Source of the DNA: Areca catechu
Lineage: Eukaryota; Streptophyta; Magnoliopsida; Arecales; Arecaceae
Direction of reading: 5' to 3'
DNA length: 64,000 nt
Assembly: GCA_021397845.1 (NCBI GenBank)
Contig: CM038039.1
Location: forward strand, 7,247,731 to 7,311,730
Made by a program: the position numbers and the translations under genes. Position 1 is the stretch's first letter. Each line of letters begins with the position of its first letter. This document shows, one piece after another, positions 10,836 to 21,019 of the stretch. A model generated the notes under the pieces. That model had not been told where the DNA came from and did not search any database. It saw nothing but the letters and a program-made list of their open reading frames with translations.

Positions 10836-12248
10836 TGATGCAGAACAAATAAAGGGATGCGATGCGGAAGTAAATTAAGATTAATTAATTTTTTTTGTTA
10901 TTTTTATATGTTTGTAGAAGTTGGCTTCAAATCAAAGAAAAGTTAACCTAACATTGAAAGATACTAATATGATAATTGAAAGCACAATTTTAAGGAAACT
11001 AAATTATCAGAGTAGTTCAGAAGCAACGGATCGCTGGGGGTTGAGAAACTCCCAGACCTAGGGTTTCGCTCCGAACCTTCAACAGAACAGAAATAAAGAG
11101 AAGAGATGGTTTATCTAACCAGACAATGATCTTCACAGATTTTGGTGGAAGAACTCTCCCGAGCAGATTGTTGGATCCTCGGATTCAGATATCTTCGTAA
11201 TGGATCCTCCAATACTGGTCCTTTGGCGGGTTGGCTTCTCCTGAACTCAAGATCTGGAAGAGAAGAAAAATAATTGATGGAATCAGAGAGTCAAGGGAAA
11301 GATTTACCAGGTTGATGAACTTGAAGATTGAAATTGCTGAAAACTGGATTCTCCTGGATGTTGATGTGATTTTCCTTGGAACTTGCTCTGGATCTGAAGT
11401 AGCCGGACTGGATCTGGATGAAGGTGGACGGCCTGGACTTGTAGAGAGAGAGAGGCCGTGGGAGATGGATGGAGCTAGGGTTTGATGGATTGAAAATAAT
11501 GAAGGACGGCTAGGGTTTGGAATTTCAAGTGGCTAACCTAGGATTTTGGATAAAGATGGAGATCTCTCACCTCCTCAAGGCTCCAATGGAACCCGGATTA
11601 CCCCCTCACGGAGCTCAACACTTAGAATAGTGCAGAAGAAGAGAAACCTAGGTCACTCAACACAAGCGAATAGCAAAAATAATTTTTCTTCATTGATTTC
11701 TTAAAGTTACAAAGAGGGGTCTATTATATAGACCTAAATTTTCTCCAAGCTTGTACAAATTCCTATGTGGGACTAAACTCCTCCAACCTCTAGATTAGGT
11801 AGAAAATCTCCTCTCTTGGCCGACCAAGAGTTCAAAAAAATTTGGGACGGCCCTAAAGGAATTTTTTTTGGAATTTTTATGGCGCCTCCTTTGGAGTTGG
11901 ATTTGGATTTGGAGTCCTCTTCTTCTTATGGCATTTCTTCTTTTCTTCCACTCTAAGTTAAGCTCTTTGATTTTGATTTGAACTTCAATTGGATGTCCTT
12001 CTTTGATTTTTTCTCCAAGAGAAGTCATTTCCTTCTTTGCTTAGACAAAATTGGCAGGTATGGGCGCCTCCTTTAAATTAGCTTTCAATTTGATTTTTTT
12101 CTTCTTTGGATGTGGGGACCATGACACTGGGATGCCTCTGTGGCGCCTCCTGGACTCTGGTGTGTGCTCGGAGTGTGGCTGGGCATGTGGCTTGGAGTGT
12201 GGCCTCCACTTGCTTGAACCTTGATTTGATTGGAAGACAAATGTGGCA
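10836..12248 (-). repeat. chromovirus 5' LTR, chimeric U3
   Basis: Pairs with 3586-4999. R/U5 (10836-about 11695) is nearly identical to the other LTR, while U3 (about 11696-12248) has diverged so far that only scattered blocks align (e.g. atgtgggacta, caagtgg). Both LTRs of one insertion should start identical, so this LTR appears to combine R/U5 of this element with the U3 of a relative. The plus-strand end is placed at GGCA (12248). Confidence 0.8.
11721..11732 (-). promoter_or_regulatory. TATA box of the chromovirus 5' LTR
   Basis: The minus strand reads tctatataatag. It lies about 25-35 bases upstream of the point (near 11695) where the two LTRs become nearly identical, so that point probably marks the U3/R boundary, the transcription start. 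Confidence 0.55.
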
Positions 12249-12450
12249 CCATTTTGGACCAAATTGAAACCACATCGGGACTTGCATCGAGTCAACATGA
12301 CTCAACAAAATTTAAATGGTGACTCAAGAAATAAATAAACTGGTTGACCAGGTCAACCTTTATTACAAACCCTAATTTCTCGGGCAATGTCAATCAGAGA
12401 TCCAAATGGAGCTCTGAAGTCTTCTTCTGAGTCTGGTGCCCGCACCACTT
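12249..12450 (-). mobile_element. 3' end of a second chromovirus copy
   Basis: The stretch around 12300-12450 matches 5030-5200 of the full element, including the end of its coding region (ggagctctgaagtcttcttc, then gagtctggtgcccgcacca). It lies upstream of the 5' LTR, where single-copy flank should be. It is therefore the internal 3' end of a neighbouring or recombined copy that shared this LTR. Confidence 0.8.
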
Positions 12451-12784
12451 TGCCTGCGAGGTGGGAATGACTTAGCAAGTCAAAAGACTTCCCTTGTAAC
12501 TGTCTCGCGTACCTGGAGCTTGGCAAGAAAGAGCCCAGGGACTTAGAGCCTTAAGGCGAGATGCCTTGGCGGAGACATGTACATGGAAAGTTTAGAAGCA
12601 AAGGAAGGAAGATTACTAAAGAGTTGGTAATGCAAAAAAACAAAATAAAATAATACACAAGTGGAGAAGGTAAGGAAAAATTTCATTGACAAAATTTGAA
12701 GTTTTTACATCATCTTCGGGCCCCGGCAGGTCGGGCAACCCAGACAAAAACGATAAAAAGAAAGAAGATACATGAGCCCCTATG

Positions 12785-15170
12785 CTACTCGGTCGGCTCC
12801 TTCCCGGGACGGCGCACAAGCGAGGCATCATCTTCGGGGACCTTCGACGGCGGAGCTACGTCGGCAGCAACCGCTAGTTCCTCAGCTTCGGCCAAGTCTG
12901 GTGTTGGGCTCTCACACAGAGCTGCCGGGAAGGCGAGCCTGTCCAGGTTCTTGTCTGGAACAAGCCCCACCACCTTGGATCAGCAGTACATAAATCCCTT
13001 GAAAAAGGAATCCATGGCCAATTTGTGGAACTCAGCGTTGAACTCCTTCGAGGCCTTGTACTTTGAAACCACCTCGGCAGCCTCCTTCTTTGCAGCCTCC
13101 ACTTGTTCGACGGCCGTCGCGGTCTTCTTTTCGATGGTAGTAGCTTTCTCTTTCATCGTCACAGCTTTCTTTTTGGTGGCAGCAGCACGCTCCTTCACCG
13201 CCTTCTGTTGGGCTCGAAGGGATTGGGCATGTTCCTTCTCCCGGGCTGCCTCGGCCCTGAGCTCCTCTACTTTGGCCTCCTTGGCCCTGAGCTCCTCAGC
13301 CCGGCTTTTGGATCGACTCCTCTCCCGATCCAAGGACTCCTCCAGCTCCTTGATGCACCTCTCAGCACTTGCCACCTTGCCCCTCAGCTCTTTGTTCTTC
13401 CAATCGGACTCCCAGGCAACGCCCGACTTTAGCTTGGCCTCGCCGTTAGAGACTCAAGCTGTATTGCCCACTGCCGGTCCCTCTTTGCCCAGTTCTTACA
13501 GTAATCTCTAATGAGCAAGAGGTCAGCCCCGAGCTGCACCGAGGAAGACATTAGCCACAAAAATAAAGAGAAAGGAAAAGAAGAAAGGGAAGGGGCAAGG
13601 GGAAAAGAAGGGAACACTCACCGAGAAGAGTTGAGGAAATGTGCCACGAATGGTATCGACCAGGAGCTTCCCCGCCTTCTCCCATCGATCGCGCGACTGG
13701 ACAGCGAAGTTCATCATGCGCTCGATGAGGTCTTAATCCCGGACTAGCAAAGAGTTCGGTGCCACCTCAAAGGGCAACTTGCTGGGATCCTTCTCCCTCT
13801 TCTTCGCCACCGGCGTGGCATCGCCCCCTCCCCCAGCCGAGGAAGTCTCGAAGGTGAGGTGGGGGCTCGGCGCCACTCCGAACGGCGTCGTCGACGGCAG
13901 CTCCACTCTCTCCTGCTCTCCCTCTGCTTCCACCTCGATGATCTTAGGAGATGGAGGCACCATAGAGACAACAGCAGTAGCGAACCTGGCCCGGGCGACC
14001 ACGTCAGTCTCTTGCACCGGGGGCAAGTTACGTTGTCTCGACGACTCGATCGTAAGCTCTGCTCTCCTCCTACTCTGCTCAGGGGTAGGCTCTGCTCTCC
14101 TCCTACTCAGTTCTTCTGTCATGGCAGGTACAGCCCTCGCGCTGTCTTCTTTCCGAGCCCTCTTCGATGGGGACTCTCTGATCCCCGCCGACGGATCCAT
14201 CTTCCTGGAGAGCGCGAGGAAGTCATCCATAGAATACTTCATACCTGTGCAAAGAAGAATGAGGTCAGTTCCGAAGTCAAGGAGACAAGCAGAAAATAGG
14301 AACAAATAAAGATCACGCCGAACTCACCCAACTCCCGCATTGGGCTGACTCCGGCTTCGTGCAGGTTCTGCTCTGATAGCAGAACCTCGAGAGAAGGTAT
14401 TTGGTCGGTGCAGAGCTGGTCGTAAACCTCTCAATAGCCACCTCAATGATAGCATTCCGGTTCGGGATCTGGTGTAGGTCACTCCAAACCCAGTTGACCC
14501 CCTCGACCGAAGCGAAGAAGTACTTGCTCTTCCATCCTTTGATGAAAGAGGTGAGCTCAAATCTGATGCCCTTCGGGTGTAGGAAAATGAACCACCACCG
14601 CTCCTCGGACGGGTAGCGTTTCTGGATAAAGAAAATCTTGAAGAGAGAGAAATGGGCAACAATCCCGTAGAAATGACAGAGGACGATGAAGTAAAAAATC
14701 ATCCTCATTGCATTTGGGACTAGCTAAGCCGAAACTAGATGATAGCGACTTAGCACTGAAAGGAAGAAAAGATGAAATGAAAATTGGAGGCCCCCTGCAA
14801 GAGTTTCCTCGTAGAGGGCAATCCGGCCCAGGCCACTGGAGGTGACCCCTTCTCCCGATCGTGGGACCGAGAGCCGGACTAAATCCGGGACACCATAGGT
14901 ATCCCGGATGGTCGAAAGCTCCTTAGCGGTGATCACCAAAGCAACCCCACCGAGACCAGTCGACTGAGAAGGTTTCGGAAGAGGTTCAGGAGGAGGAGGC
15001 GGGGGAGGGACCCTAGGCGACCCTATCACTATTCCTATGGGGCGAGGCTTCCTACATATCTCGAAGCGCACCTCTTCCTCCTCATCGGAAGAAGAAGGTG
15101 TCCTCGGCCGAGAAGGCCCAGTCTCGTTGGGATTGGTCGAGGGACGAAAGTTCCGATCCCAGCAAGTCAT
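12785..15170 (-). pseudogene. antisense extra gene of a Tat element (Transposase_28-like domain + coiled coil), introns retained
   Basis: Resembles the plant 'putative gypsy type transposon' (Transposase_28) family: an N-terminal acidic and proline-rich segment, a globular part (IALYEETLAGGL...; EERWWFIFLHP...GWKSKYFF), a basic/acidic linker, and a long C-terminal coiled coil of K/E/A heptads (13375-12980). Exons inferred: 15170-14328, 14244-13622 and 13533-12785. Intron 1 is GTGAGT...GCACAG (14327-14245) and intron 2 GTGAGT...GTGCAG (13621-13534). It is broken by in-frame stops near 14723, 13733 and 12980, plus shifts of frame near 14430 and 13430. Function unknown; it is transcribed, if at all, opposite to the element. 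Confidence 0.65.
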
Positions 15171-15703
15171 TTCAAAGAGAAGATGAAGAAGAAGGAGCTG
15201 AGAAGCAGTAAGAAAAGAACGGACAAGGTCCGAAGGATCCTAGCCCTAAGAAAGGACTCTATCCAACTTGCAGAGAAAGGAGAATGAAGAAGAAGAACGA
15301 ACCTGGCTAGACTCGAAGGAAAAAGACGACCGAGGGGGGGAAGAAGGAGACTCTCTGGTTCACTGGCGGGCACAAAAAATTTCGAAAGAGAAACTGTCCT
15401 TCCTTTCAAAGTGACCGGACCGCAACCATCCCATCACCGCCATCGGATTCGCTCCACGTGTCAGCAATCGGCAGGGGCCAGCACTTTGTTCCCCCCACAA
15501 CCGCTTCAAATTATGCGTCGGCAATAATTCCTCCTCAGACGGGTCCGCGTATCACCACCTCATTGGCCTAGAGGTCCGTCCCGCGAGGCACCGACAATCA
15601 TGGCAATTATGGTGCAGGACTTTGGTATTTCCACGTCAGCGCTGCATTTACTCCCTTCACCCCGAGCGCCGTGCACCAACGGGACTTGGAAGTGGGGGGC
15701 AAA

Positions 15704-16837
15704 TGATGTGGCGGGATCGCTGACGTGGAGCCCGTGTTAGGCCCAGTTAGATGCCACGTCGAAGGAAGCTGCCACGTCGGACGTCTCTCTCCGGACTCCT
15801 TCGCCGGGCGGCTCCCTCGAGGTCGAGATGCCTTGGTCGAAGCCGAGCTCCGCCTCTCTCCGGACTCCTTCGCCAGGTGGCTCCCTCGAGGTCGAGACGC
15901 CCTGGTCGAAGTCGAGCTCCGCCTCTTTTCAGACTCCTCTGCCGGGCGACTCCCTCGAGGTCGAGACGCCCTGGCCGAAGTCGAGCTTCGTCTCTCTCTG
16001 GACTCCTTCACCGAGCAGCTCCCTCGAGGTCGAGACGTCGTGGCCAAAGTCGAGCTCCACCACTTTCCTTGGACGGCAGTAAGTCGCCCAAGGACCATGG
16101 AGAAGCACCCGCTAGGCCGCAATAATTATCCCAGCTACCACTTACATCGAAAGGGAAGGGGTCCCCTGATCAAGGCGCTGCGCTCCCAACCGATCATCTG
16201 CACCGCCCAGAAGAGGAAGTCAACCTAGAAGATTCAAATCCACGGGACGGCTGCCCTCCGATCGAGGCTCTGCCAGGTTTCCCGAAATGAGGCGACCAGA
16301 ACGAGGGTCAGGGCGCACGGTAAGTTCCTTATCACGAATGAGGAAAGGCACCTCGCACATGGCACGGAACATCAGCGCACGCACCTGCAAGCAAGGGAAG
16401 GATCCCGAGGCGATCGGCGCGCAGCCATCCCAGCTTAAAGAGTTCTCAAAGGTTCCAAGAAGAAGGTAAGCAAACCAACGGGCAAAAAGGACAGCACACA
16501 GGAGAACCACCGAGAGGCTACCGGAGACTCACTGAAAGAGTCTCGACAGACACAACCATCTAGCTTGAATCCTCCTCGGTTGTCACTTTCCTCGCTCAAC
16601 TTCCAACTCATTCCCACTCTCCAATTACACATTCATCTCCTCCTAGTGTGGAGTCCGCCTACGGGGCTCGATCAGGAGGATCTGTTTTCCTGGATCGTCA
16701 CTGGCTTGAGCATCGGAGTGCCCCCGCCGAGATCACCGGCTCGGGTCTCTTCTATTTTGCAAGTCCGGGTGCATCGGACATGTTCCAGAGCGACAAGGAC
16801 GCGACCCGAGTTCGTTTCCAGCTACAAGCCACGACGG
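15704..16837 (+). repeat. Tat-type LTR, plus orientation
   Basis: Starts TGATGTGGCGGGATCGCTGACG directly after a G-rich purine tract. The same opening (TGATGTGG..CGATCGCTGACGTGG) occurs on the minus strand at 51201, the 5' LTR of another Tat element. The 3' part (cggagtgcccccgccgagat at about 16714 and ctacaagccacgacg at 16822-16836) also matches that LTR. The last bases are replaced by a TA/CA-rich simple repeat from about 16838. Confidence 0.75.
15784..16065 (+). repeat. 69-bp minisatellite, about four copies, inside the LTR
   Basis: The word ccggactcc (with variants) recurs at 15791, 15860, 15929 and 15998, exactly 69 bases apart, each followed by ggcggctccctcgaggtcg-like sequence. Because 69 is a multiple of three, reading frames stay open through the array and give repetitive Arg/Ser-rich or Pro/Ser-rich open frames on both strands. 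I treat these as artefacts. Confidence 0.9.
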
Positions 16838-16932
16838 TATATATATACACACACACGAGCATCTTGATTTTTAAGTTTTAAAAAAAAGATCATGTTTGTT
16901 GATGTTTTCCACTAATGACAACCGATGTATAC

Positions 16933-17545
16933 ATAAGGATGTAAATGGATCGGATCGAATTGGGTCATGAATAATCCCGATTCGTTCGTGTTCTTTGATA
17001 AGGTCTTAATATTAGACCCAGATCCAACCCACTAAAAAATCAGATCGGGTCAAGTCGAGTTAATTATTAGAATTTTCAACCCAATGAATCATTCGAATTG
17101 GATCGGATCCATAAATAACTCGATTCTAATCTAATAAAATTAGATCTAAATATGATCTAGATAAAATATAGATAATCATATTTCAATTATTACATGGCCA
17201 ACTATTATTAACCATAAAATAGATAACAAACAATATTATTTTTAAAATAAATTAAGATATAAAAATAATTATAACTATATTTCTATGTTAAAAATAATTT
17301 TTCTATAAATTTTAAATTATAATTTAAAGGTTCAAATAGATATGATCCTAACAGTAGTAGTATATTCGAGTTGGATCGGGTCGGATCAAGTCGGGTCCAA
17401 ATTCAATAAACCTAGATCCAATCCGGAAAATGGAATGAGTCTAATTTTAGGACCCGATCCGGATCCATGGATCCATAAAATGAATTGGATTTGGTTTAAA
17501 CGGATCGGATCGAGTCATGGATCAACCTGATCCATTTATAATGCT
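16933..17545. mobile_element. hAT-like MITE, 613 bp, with 8-bp target duplication
   Basis: Perfect 8-bp direct repeats ATGTATAC flank the segment (16925-16932 and 17546-17553). Its ends are imperfect inverted repeats: AGGATGTAAATGGATC on the left and, in reverse complement, AGCATTATAAATGGATC on the right. An 8-bp duplication with short inverted ends is the hAT signature. The interior is AT-rich with 'ggatcggatc' motifs near both ends and encodes nothing, so it would depend on a transposase from elsewhere. Confidence 0.75.
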
Positions 17546-17553
17546 ATGTATAC

Positions 17554-18276
17554 GCACACACTAGAATGAAATTGTGCAGATGGGCATGCATGCATATACA
17601 TATACCTACGTATATGATTGCAAAAATTAAGAAAATGAAATTGACAACAAATAATTTCAGAATAAATTATAAAAACATTTCTTTAAATTTGAATAAAAAA
17701 TATTTTTTATGTTAATTTTTAAATTTTTTTAATCAAATATCATAATATATTTTGTCATTGCAACATGACGTAGATATCCATCTAGATACCATTAATAAAA
17801 TAAAAAATAAAAATATTAAAATACCCTCCATTTTTCAAAACAAATATGTAATACTTTCCCTGTCTCCCTGCAATGATATATAATCTTGGATCTTACGACC
17901 AGTTTTATAAACTATAAAACCACTTAACATTAAGAGAAATATATTATCATTGTCAAGCAAACAATTTCAAGAATATTCATCACCAACCAAAAAAATTCAA
18001 GAATACCATGTCAAGAAGAAATAAATCAAAGCAAAAAAAAAATCATATCATTGTGAATCAAGATAAAACCGAATAAAATCATAGAATAAATAAATATGAG
18101 AAATACCCTAATGATCATCAAAGATAAATCAAAAAATATATATAGAAGGAAAACAATAGAGCGGTGCACTTGAGTTCAAATGGGATTCAAATAAAGTCCA
18201 GGTTAATGCCATGGTCCGCAATGGCGATATGGTAGCATACCACGGACAAAGATCCACAAGCCGTATCAAAGGTGAC
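17554..18276. other. AT-rich sequence without recognisable genes
   Basis: Low-complexity AT-rich sequence; I see no coding frame, RNA gene or element boundary in it. Confidence 0.5.
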
Positions 18277-18291
18277 AGAGTTGCCATTGGC

Positions 18292-18418
18292 GCGTGGTGC
18301 AGCTGGTTGTGGAATTTTTCTCGCAACCAGCTGGCAAGGATTCGAGACCCGTCTTGGATAAATTTTAATTAAAAATCTGGAGATAAATAAATAAATAAAT
18401 AAATAATAAAATAATCTT
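18292..18418 (+). mobile_element. tRNA-derived SINE, about 127 bp
   Basis: Contains a box A-like start (tggtgcagctggtt, from 18295) and a box B-like motif (ggattcgagac, about 18338-18348) about 40 bases apart, as in RNA polymerase III promoters of plant SINEs. It ends in an (aaat)n tail at about 18384-18410. Imperfect 15-bp repeats flank it: agagttgccattggc (18277-18291) and agagttcctgttggc (18419-18433), 12 of 15 matching. A short hairpin (ggttg...caacc) lies between the boxes. It encodes no protein. Confidence 0.6.
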
Positions 18419-18433
18419 AGAGTTCCTGTTGGC

Positions 18434-18893
18434 TGGGAGTAGTAAAAAAGTTAGGGATATATATAATAAATCCTGTTCACTAGGCTGACGTACTCATCTT
18501 CAGATAGAAAACGGCTACGGAAAAAATTAATATACGTCATGTATCGAACATTCTCTGGTTGGGATTAGGGGATCGTCTGGAGGTGGCCATGGTGACAAAG
18601 TTGGAGTATGCTCGGCTTGCAAGACAAAAAATTGAAGCATCATAAGTTCATACAACCAATAACCACAAATTTGCACTATGATTTTTAATTTTTTCCACAA
18701 ATATCCAACCAGAACTGCTGATTTGCTGCATGTACTACCTTTGTGCTGTGAGCCATATTACGTGTAGCTAACAAGTGATGGATCTACAAGAATAGAGCAT
18801 AGGCTTTGCGCAATCAAGTTTGAAATGTGGATGAACTCCAATATCAGATCAAAACCAACAATAATATGACATCGGCTAACAAGTGTTATGACA
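18434..18893. other. intergenic, no recognisable feature
   Basis: No open frame or repeat that I can name between the SINE and the Tat LTR. Confidence 0.5.
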
Positions 18894-19785
18894 ATTATTA
18901 ACTCAGTCTCGAAGGCTTACTAGATCGCTGATCATATCACCAGCTATAGAAGACTGGAATATCTGGCTCGAAATGATCAAGTAATCGATTAGAAGGAAGA
19001 CAATTAAGCCGACTTTGACACCGCCAACCAGAAAGAATAGCAAGAAAAAGACGAAATCGGCCACTAAAACTAGTAGTCACTCCTTCTCAGACTGAGTAAT
19101 CACTCATTTCTAGGCTAAATAGCTATAACTTGCCGAGTCTGATTGGCATAATATTTTTCATGCACATCCATCGAGTATCTATTCAAACTCGACTAGCTAC
19201 TTAAATAAGCCTAGTTAGACATGCTCGGGTATGGTACTAGGCTTCCTTCGACAACGGACAAGCCGACTATCTACTCAAGATCTATAACGCCCGAGTAGAT
19301 AACAAGCTAGCTAATCATAGCTACTCCGGCACAGATCGTGGCGAACAAGATCCCAGCAGATCCTGTCATCCTAACAAAAGATGCTATTGGAAAAAATTCT
19401 AGGAAATGAGATCCTACTACCACAACAAAATCTGTTATACATCTCAAATAAAGCCACCTCTGCAATGGCATTCGATTATCCTGCATAACCCTATAACTTA
19501 GTAAGAGGGGATCCCAATGAGGTAAGCTACATTAATGCACTTTTACCCCCACTCTAACGTTCGCTCGGTCAACACCGTCCCTCTTAGCTTTGACTGTTGT
19601 AGTCCATTTCTCCTATCTATTGACTTAAGCATCAAGGATCCCCCACCAGTCACCATCAGTCAAGGGATTGCTTTGGCAGATCTCCATCTGAAAGCCATCA
19701 CAAGCAGCACCCAATTCTACTTGGAGAAGACCGGAGCATCCTCGACCACCATCGAAATCTAGTGAAGGACGATTTGACGGTAGTA
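18894..19785 (+). repeat. left LTR of the Tat-type element
   Basis: Opens TGTTATGACAATT; its mate opens TGTTATAGCAATT at 24146. The end is set just before the primer site, by comparison with the 49671 LTR of the related element (…caaca|gattggcacg). Confidence 0.7.
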
Positions 19786-19787
19786 GA

Positions 19788-19800
19788 TTGGCACGCCGGG
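19788..19800 (+). other. primer binding site of the Tat-type element
   Basis: ttggcacgccggg lies directly after the LTR. The same position in the element at 49-51 kb reads (minus strand) attggcacgctagg. The conserved TTGGCACGC core is a tRNA-complementary primer site; I did not assign the tRNA. Confidence 0.6.
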
Positions 19801-20026
19801 TAGAGAGCAGCATCAAGAAGGGATCCTGGAGCTTGAAGCCCAATAGTGACGATAAGAGTGCAGGATACCTCAACCAATCGCACCGAATGTTATTCACGTT
19901 ATGACAAATGGCTAAGCGAGAGACCGGTGCTCCTCAATTAGTGGATCAGCAACAACTATTCGCAAGCTGGGGGGGCAGACCAAGATCCGAGTCACAATGC
20001 TACCAGGCTCGCTGGAGCTCAATCGA

Positions 20027-20483
20027 TTGTAGTAAAGATAGCTACATTCCACATCACCATCTCCTTTTCGATTAACATCCAGTCGCAATGACGGCGATAA
20101 TGTTTTCACACTTCCATCTCCATCGTCTGGCCGATTAATACTCGATCGTAAAAAAAATGGTAGTATTTCCACACCTTCATTTTCAGTCGACTAACAACCA
20201 ATCACAGTAAAAATGGATATGTTTCTACATCGCCATCTCCAATCTGATCAATTAACACTCGCTCATAATGAAGGCACTAGCATTTCCATACCTCCATCTC
20301 CAACTGATTAACAACCGATCATAGTAAAGATGGAAGCATTTCGACACCTCCTCCCATCCGGCTAACTAATAACTAGTGCAGTAAAGATGGTAGCATTCTG
20401 ACACCTCCATCTCCCATCTGATTGATTAACAACCAATTATAGTAAAGATGGTAGCATTCTGACACCTCCATCTTCCATCTTAT
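20027..20483 (+). repeat. 59-60-bp minisatellite, about eight decayed copies
   Basis: The word agtaaagatgg and variants recur at about 20207, 20322, 20381 and 20440, with older copies before, each followed by cacctccatctcc and gattaacaacc-like blocks. The later copies are best conserved. The array lies between the residual gag leader and the antisense gene. Confidence 0.8.
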
Positions 20484-20665
20484 TCGAGTTTCACATCTAT
20501 CTTTTTTGAATTCCAATTCCACTCTTATTCGGATTCCAATCCCACACTTATTCAGATTCCACTCATATCTTATTCAATTTCTACTATCATCTTATTCGGG
20601 TTCCACTCCCATCTTATTCGGGTTTCACTCCCATCTTATTCGGATTTCACTTGCATTTTTTTGGT
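20484..20665 (+). repeat. 22-bp minisatellite (cttattcgggttccactccca)
   Basis: Seven or eight head-to-tail units of about 22-26 bases (cttattcgg, then tttcactccca), adjoining the previous array and unlike it in sequence. The open frame at 20506-20805 is a by-product of the repeat. Confidence 0.8.
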
Positions 20666-21019
20666 TTCCACTCCCACTGTTATTCAAGTTTTGCTCGCAT
20701 GGTCAAGTTCCACTCAACAATCAACTTTTTATGGTCTGGTTTCAAACACCTGATCGACTAGATGACTTGCAAACTTTGCAGGTTAGTTGTTCAACCTATC
20801 TCTAAGGAAAAAGCCGTTTGAGTAAAATTGCTCCTCCGACAAGTTACTTGCCTAATCACGAGTCTATGAGACAGTTGAAGCACTACAATCATCTATTTGA
20901 ATAAAGGTACTGCTCAACCAAGGGACTTATGCAACTAAGCCTAGAAGCTACCCTACTCAGTCAGAGCTACACCAATTAAGCTACTTGTCAAGATTCAACA
21001 GTTTAGCAAACATCACACA

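Larger units (their letters stand above)
3586..12248 (-). mobile_element. Ty3/gypsy chromovirus, full length but defective
   Basis: The order on the minus strand is: 5' LTR (12248-10836), primer site (10831-10820), leader, gag-pol (9926-5139, three open pieces), 3' LTR (4999-3586). A chromodomain at the end of the integrase and an initiator-tRNA-Met-type primer site mark it as a chromovirus. The integrase phrase WQDVSMDFVLGLP resembles the CRM/Galadriel side of the group, but the clade is not settled. Two frameshifts and a changed protease residue make it non-autonomous. The 5' LTR is followed at 12249-12450 by sequence matching the element's own 3' coding end, so this is a recombinant, partly tandem arrangement and no clean target duplication is expected. 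Confidence 0.9.
12451..16837 (+). mobile_element. Tat-type Ty3/gypsy element, 3' remnant (antisense gene + LTR)
   Basis: The element runs on the plus strand. What remains is an antisense extra gene (15170-12785), a polypurine tract (ggaagtggggggcaaa at about 15688-15703) and an LTR (15704-about 16837). Gag and pol are gone; the chromovirus-derived fragment begins where they should be. The arrangement (pol, antisense gene, LTR) matches the plus/minus mirror at 39.0-45.3 kb and the known habit of RIRE2-like Tat elements of carrying an extra antisense ORF downstream of pol. Confidence 0.7.

Noticed and set aside
12696..13511. 271-aa plus-strand open frame
   Set aside because: It is the complementary strand of the coiled-coil exon of the antisense Tat gene; Ser/Ala/Leu-rich translation with no domain features.
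15725..16228. 167-aa open frame (and a 171-aa frame on the other strand)
   Set aside because: Both arise from the 69-bp minisatellite, whose length is a multiple of three; the translations are just the repeat.
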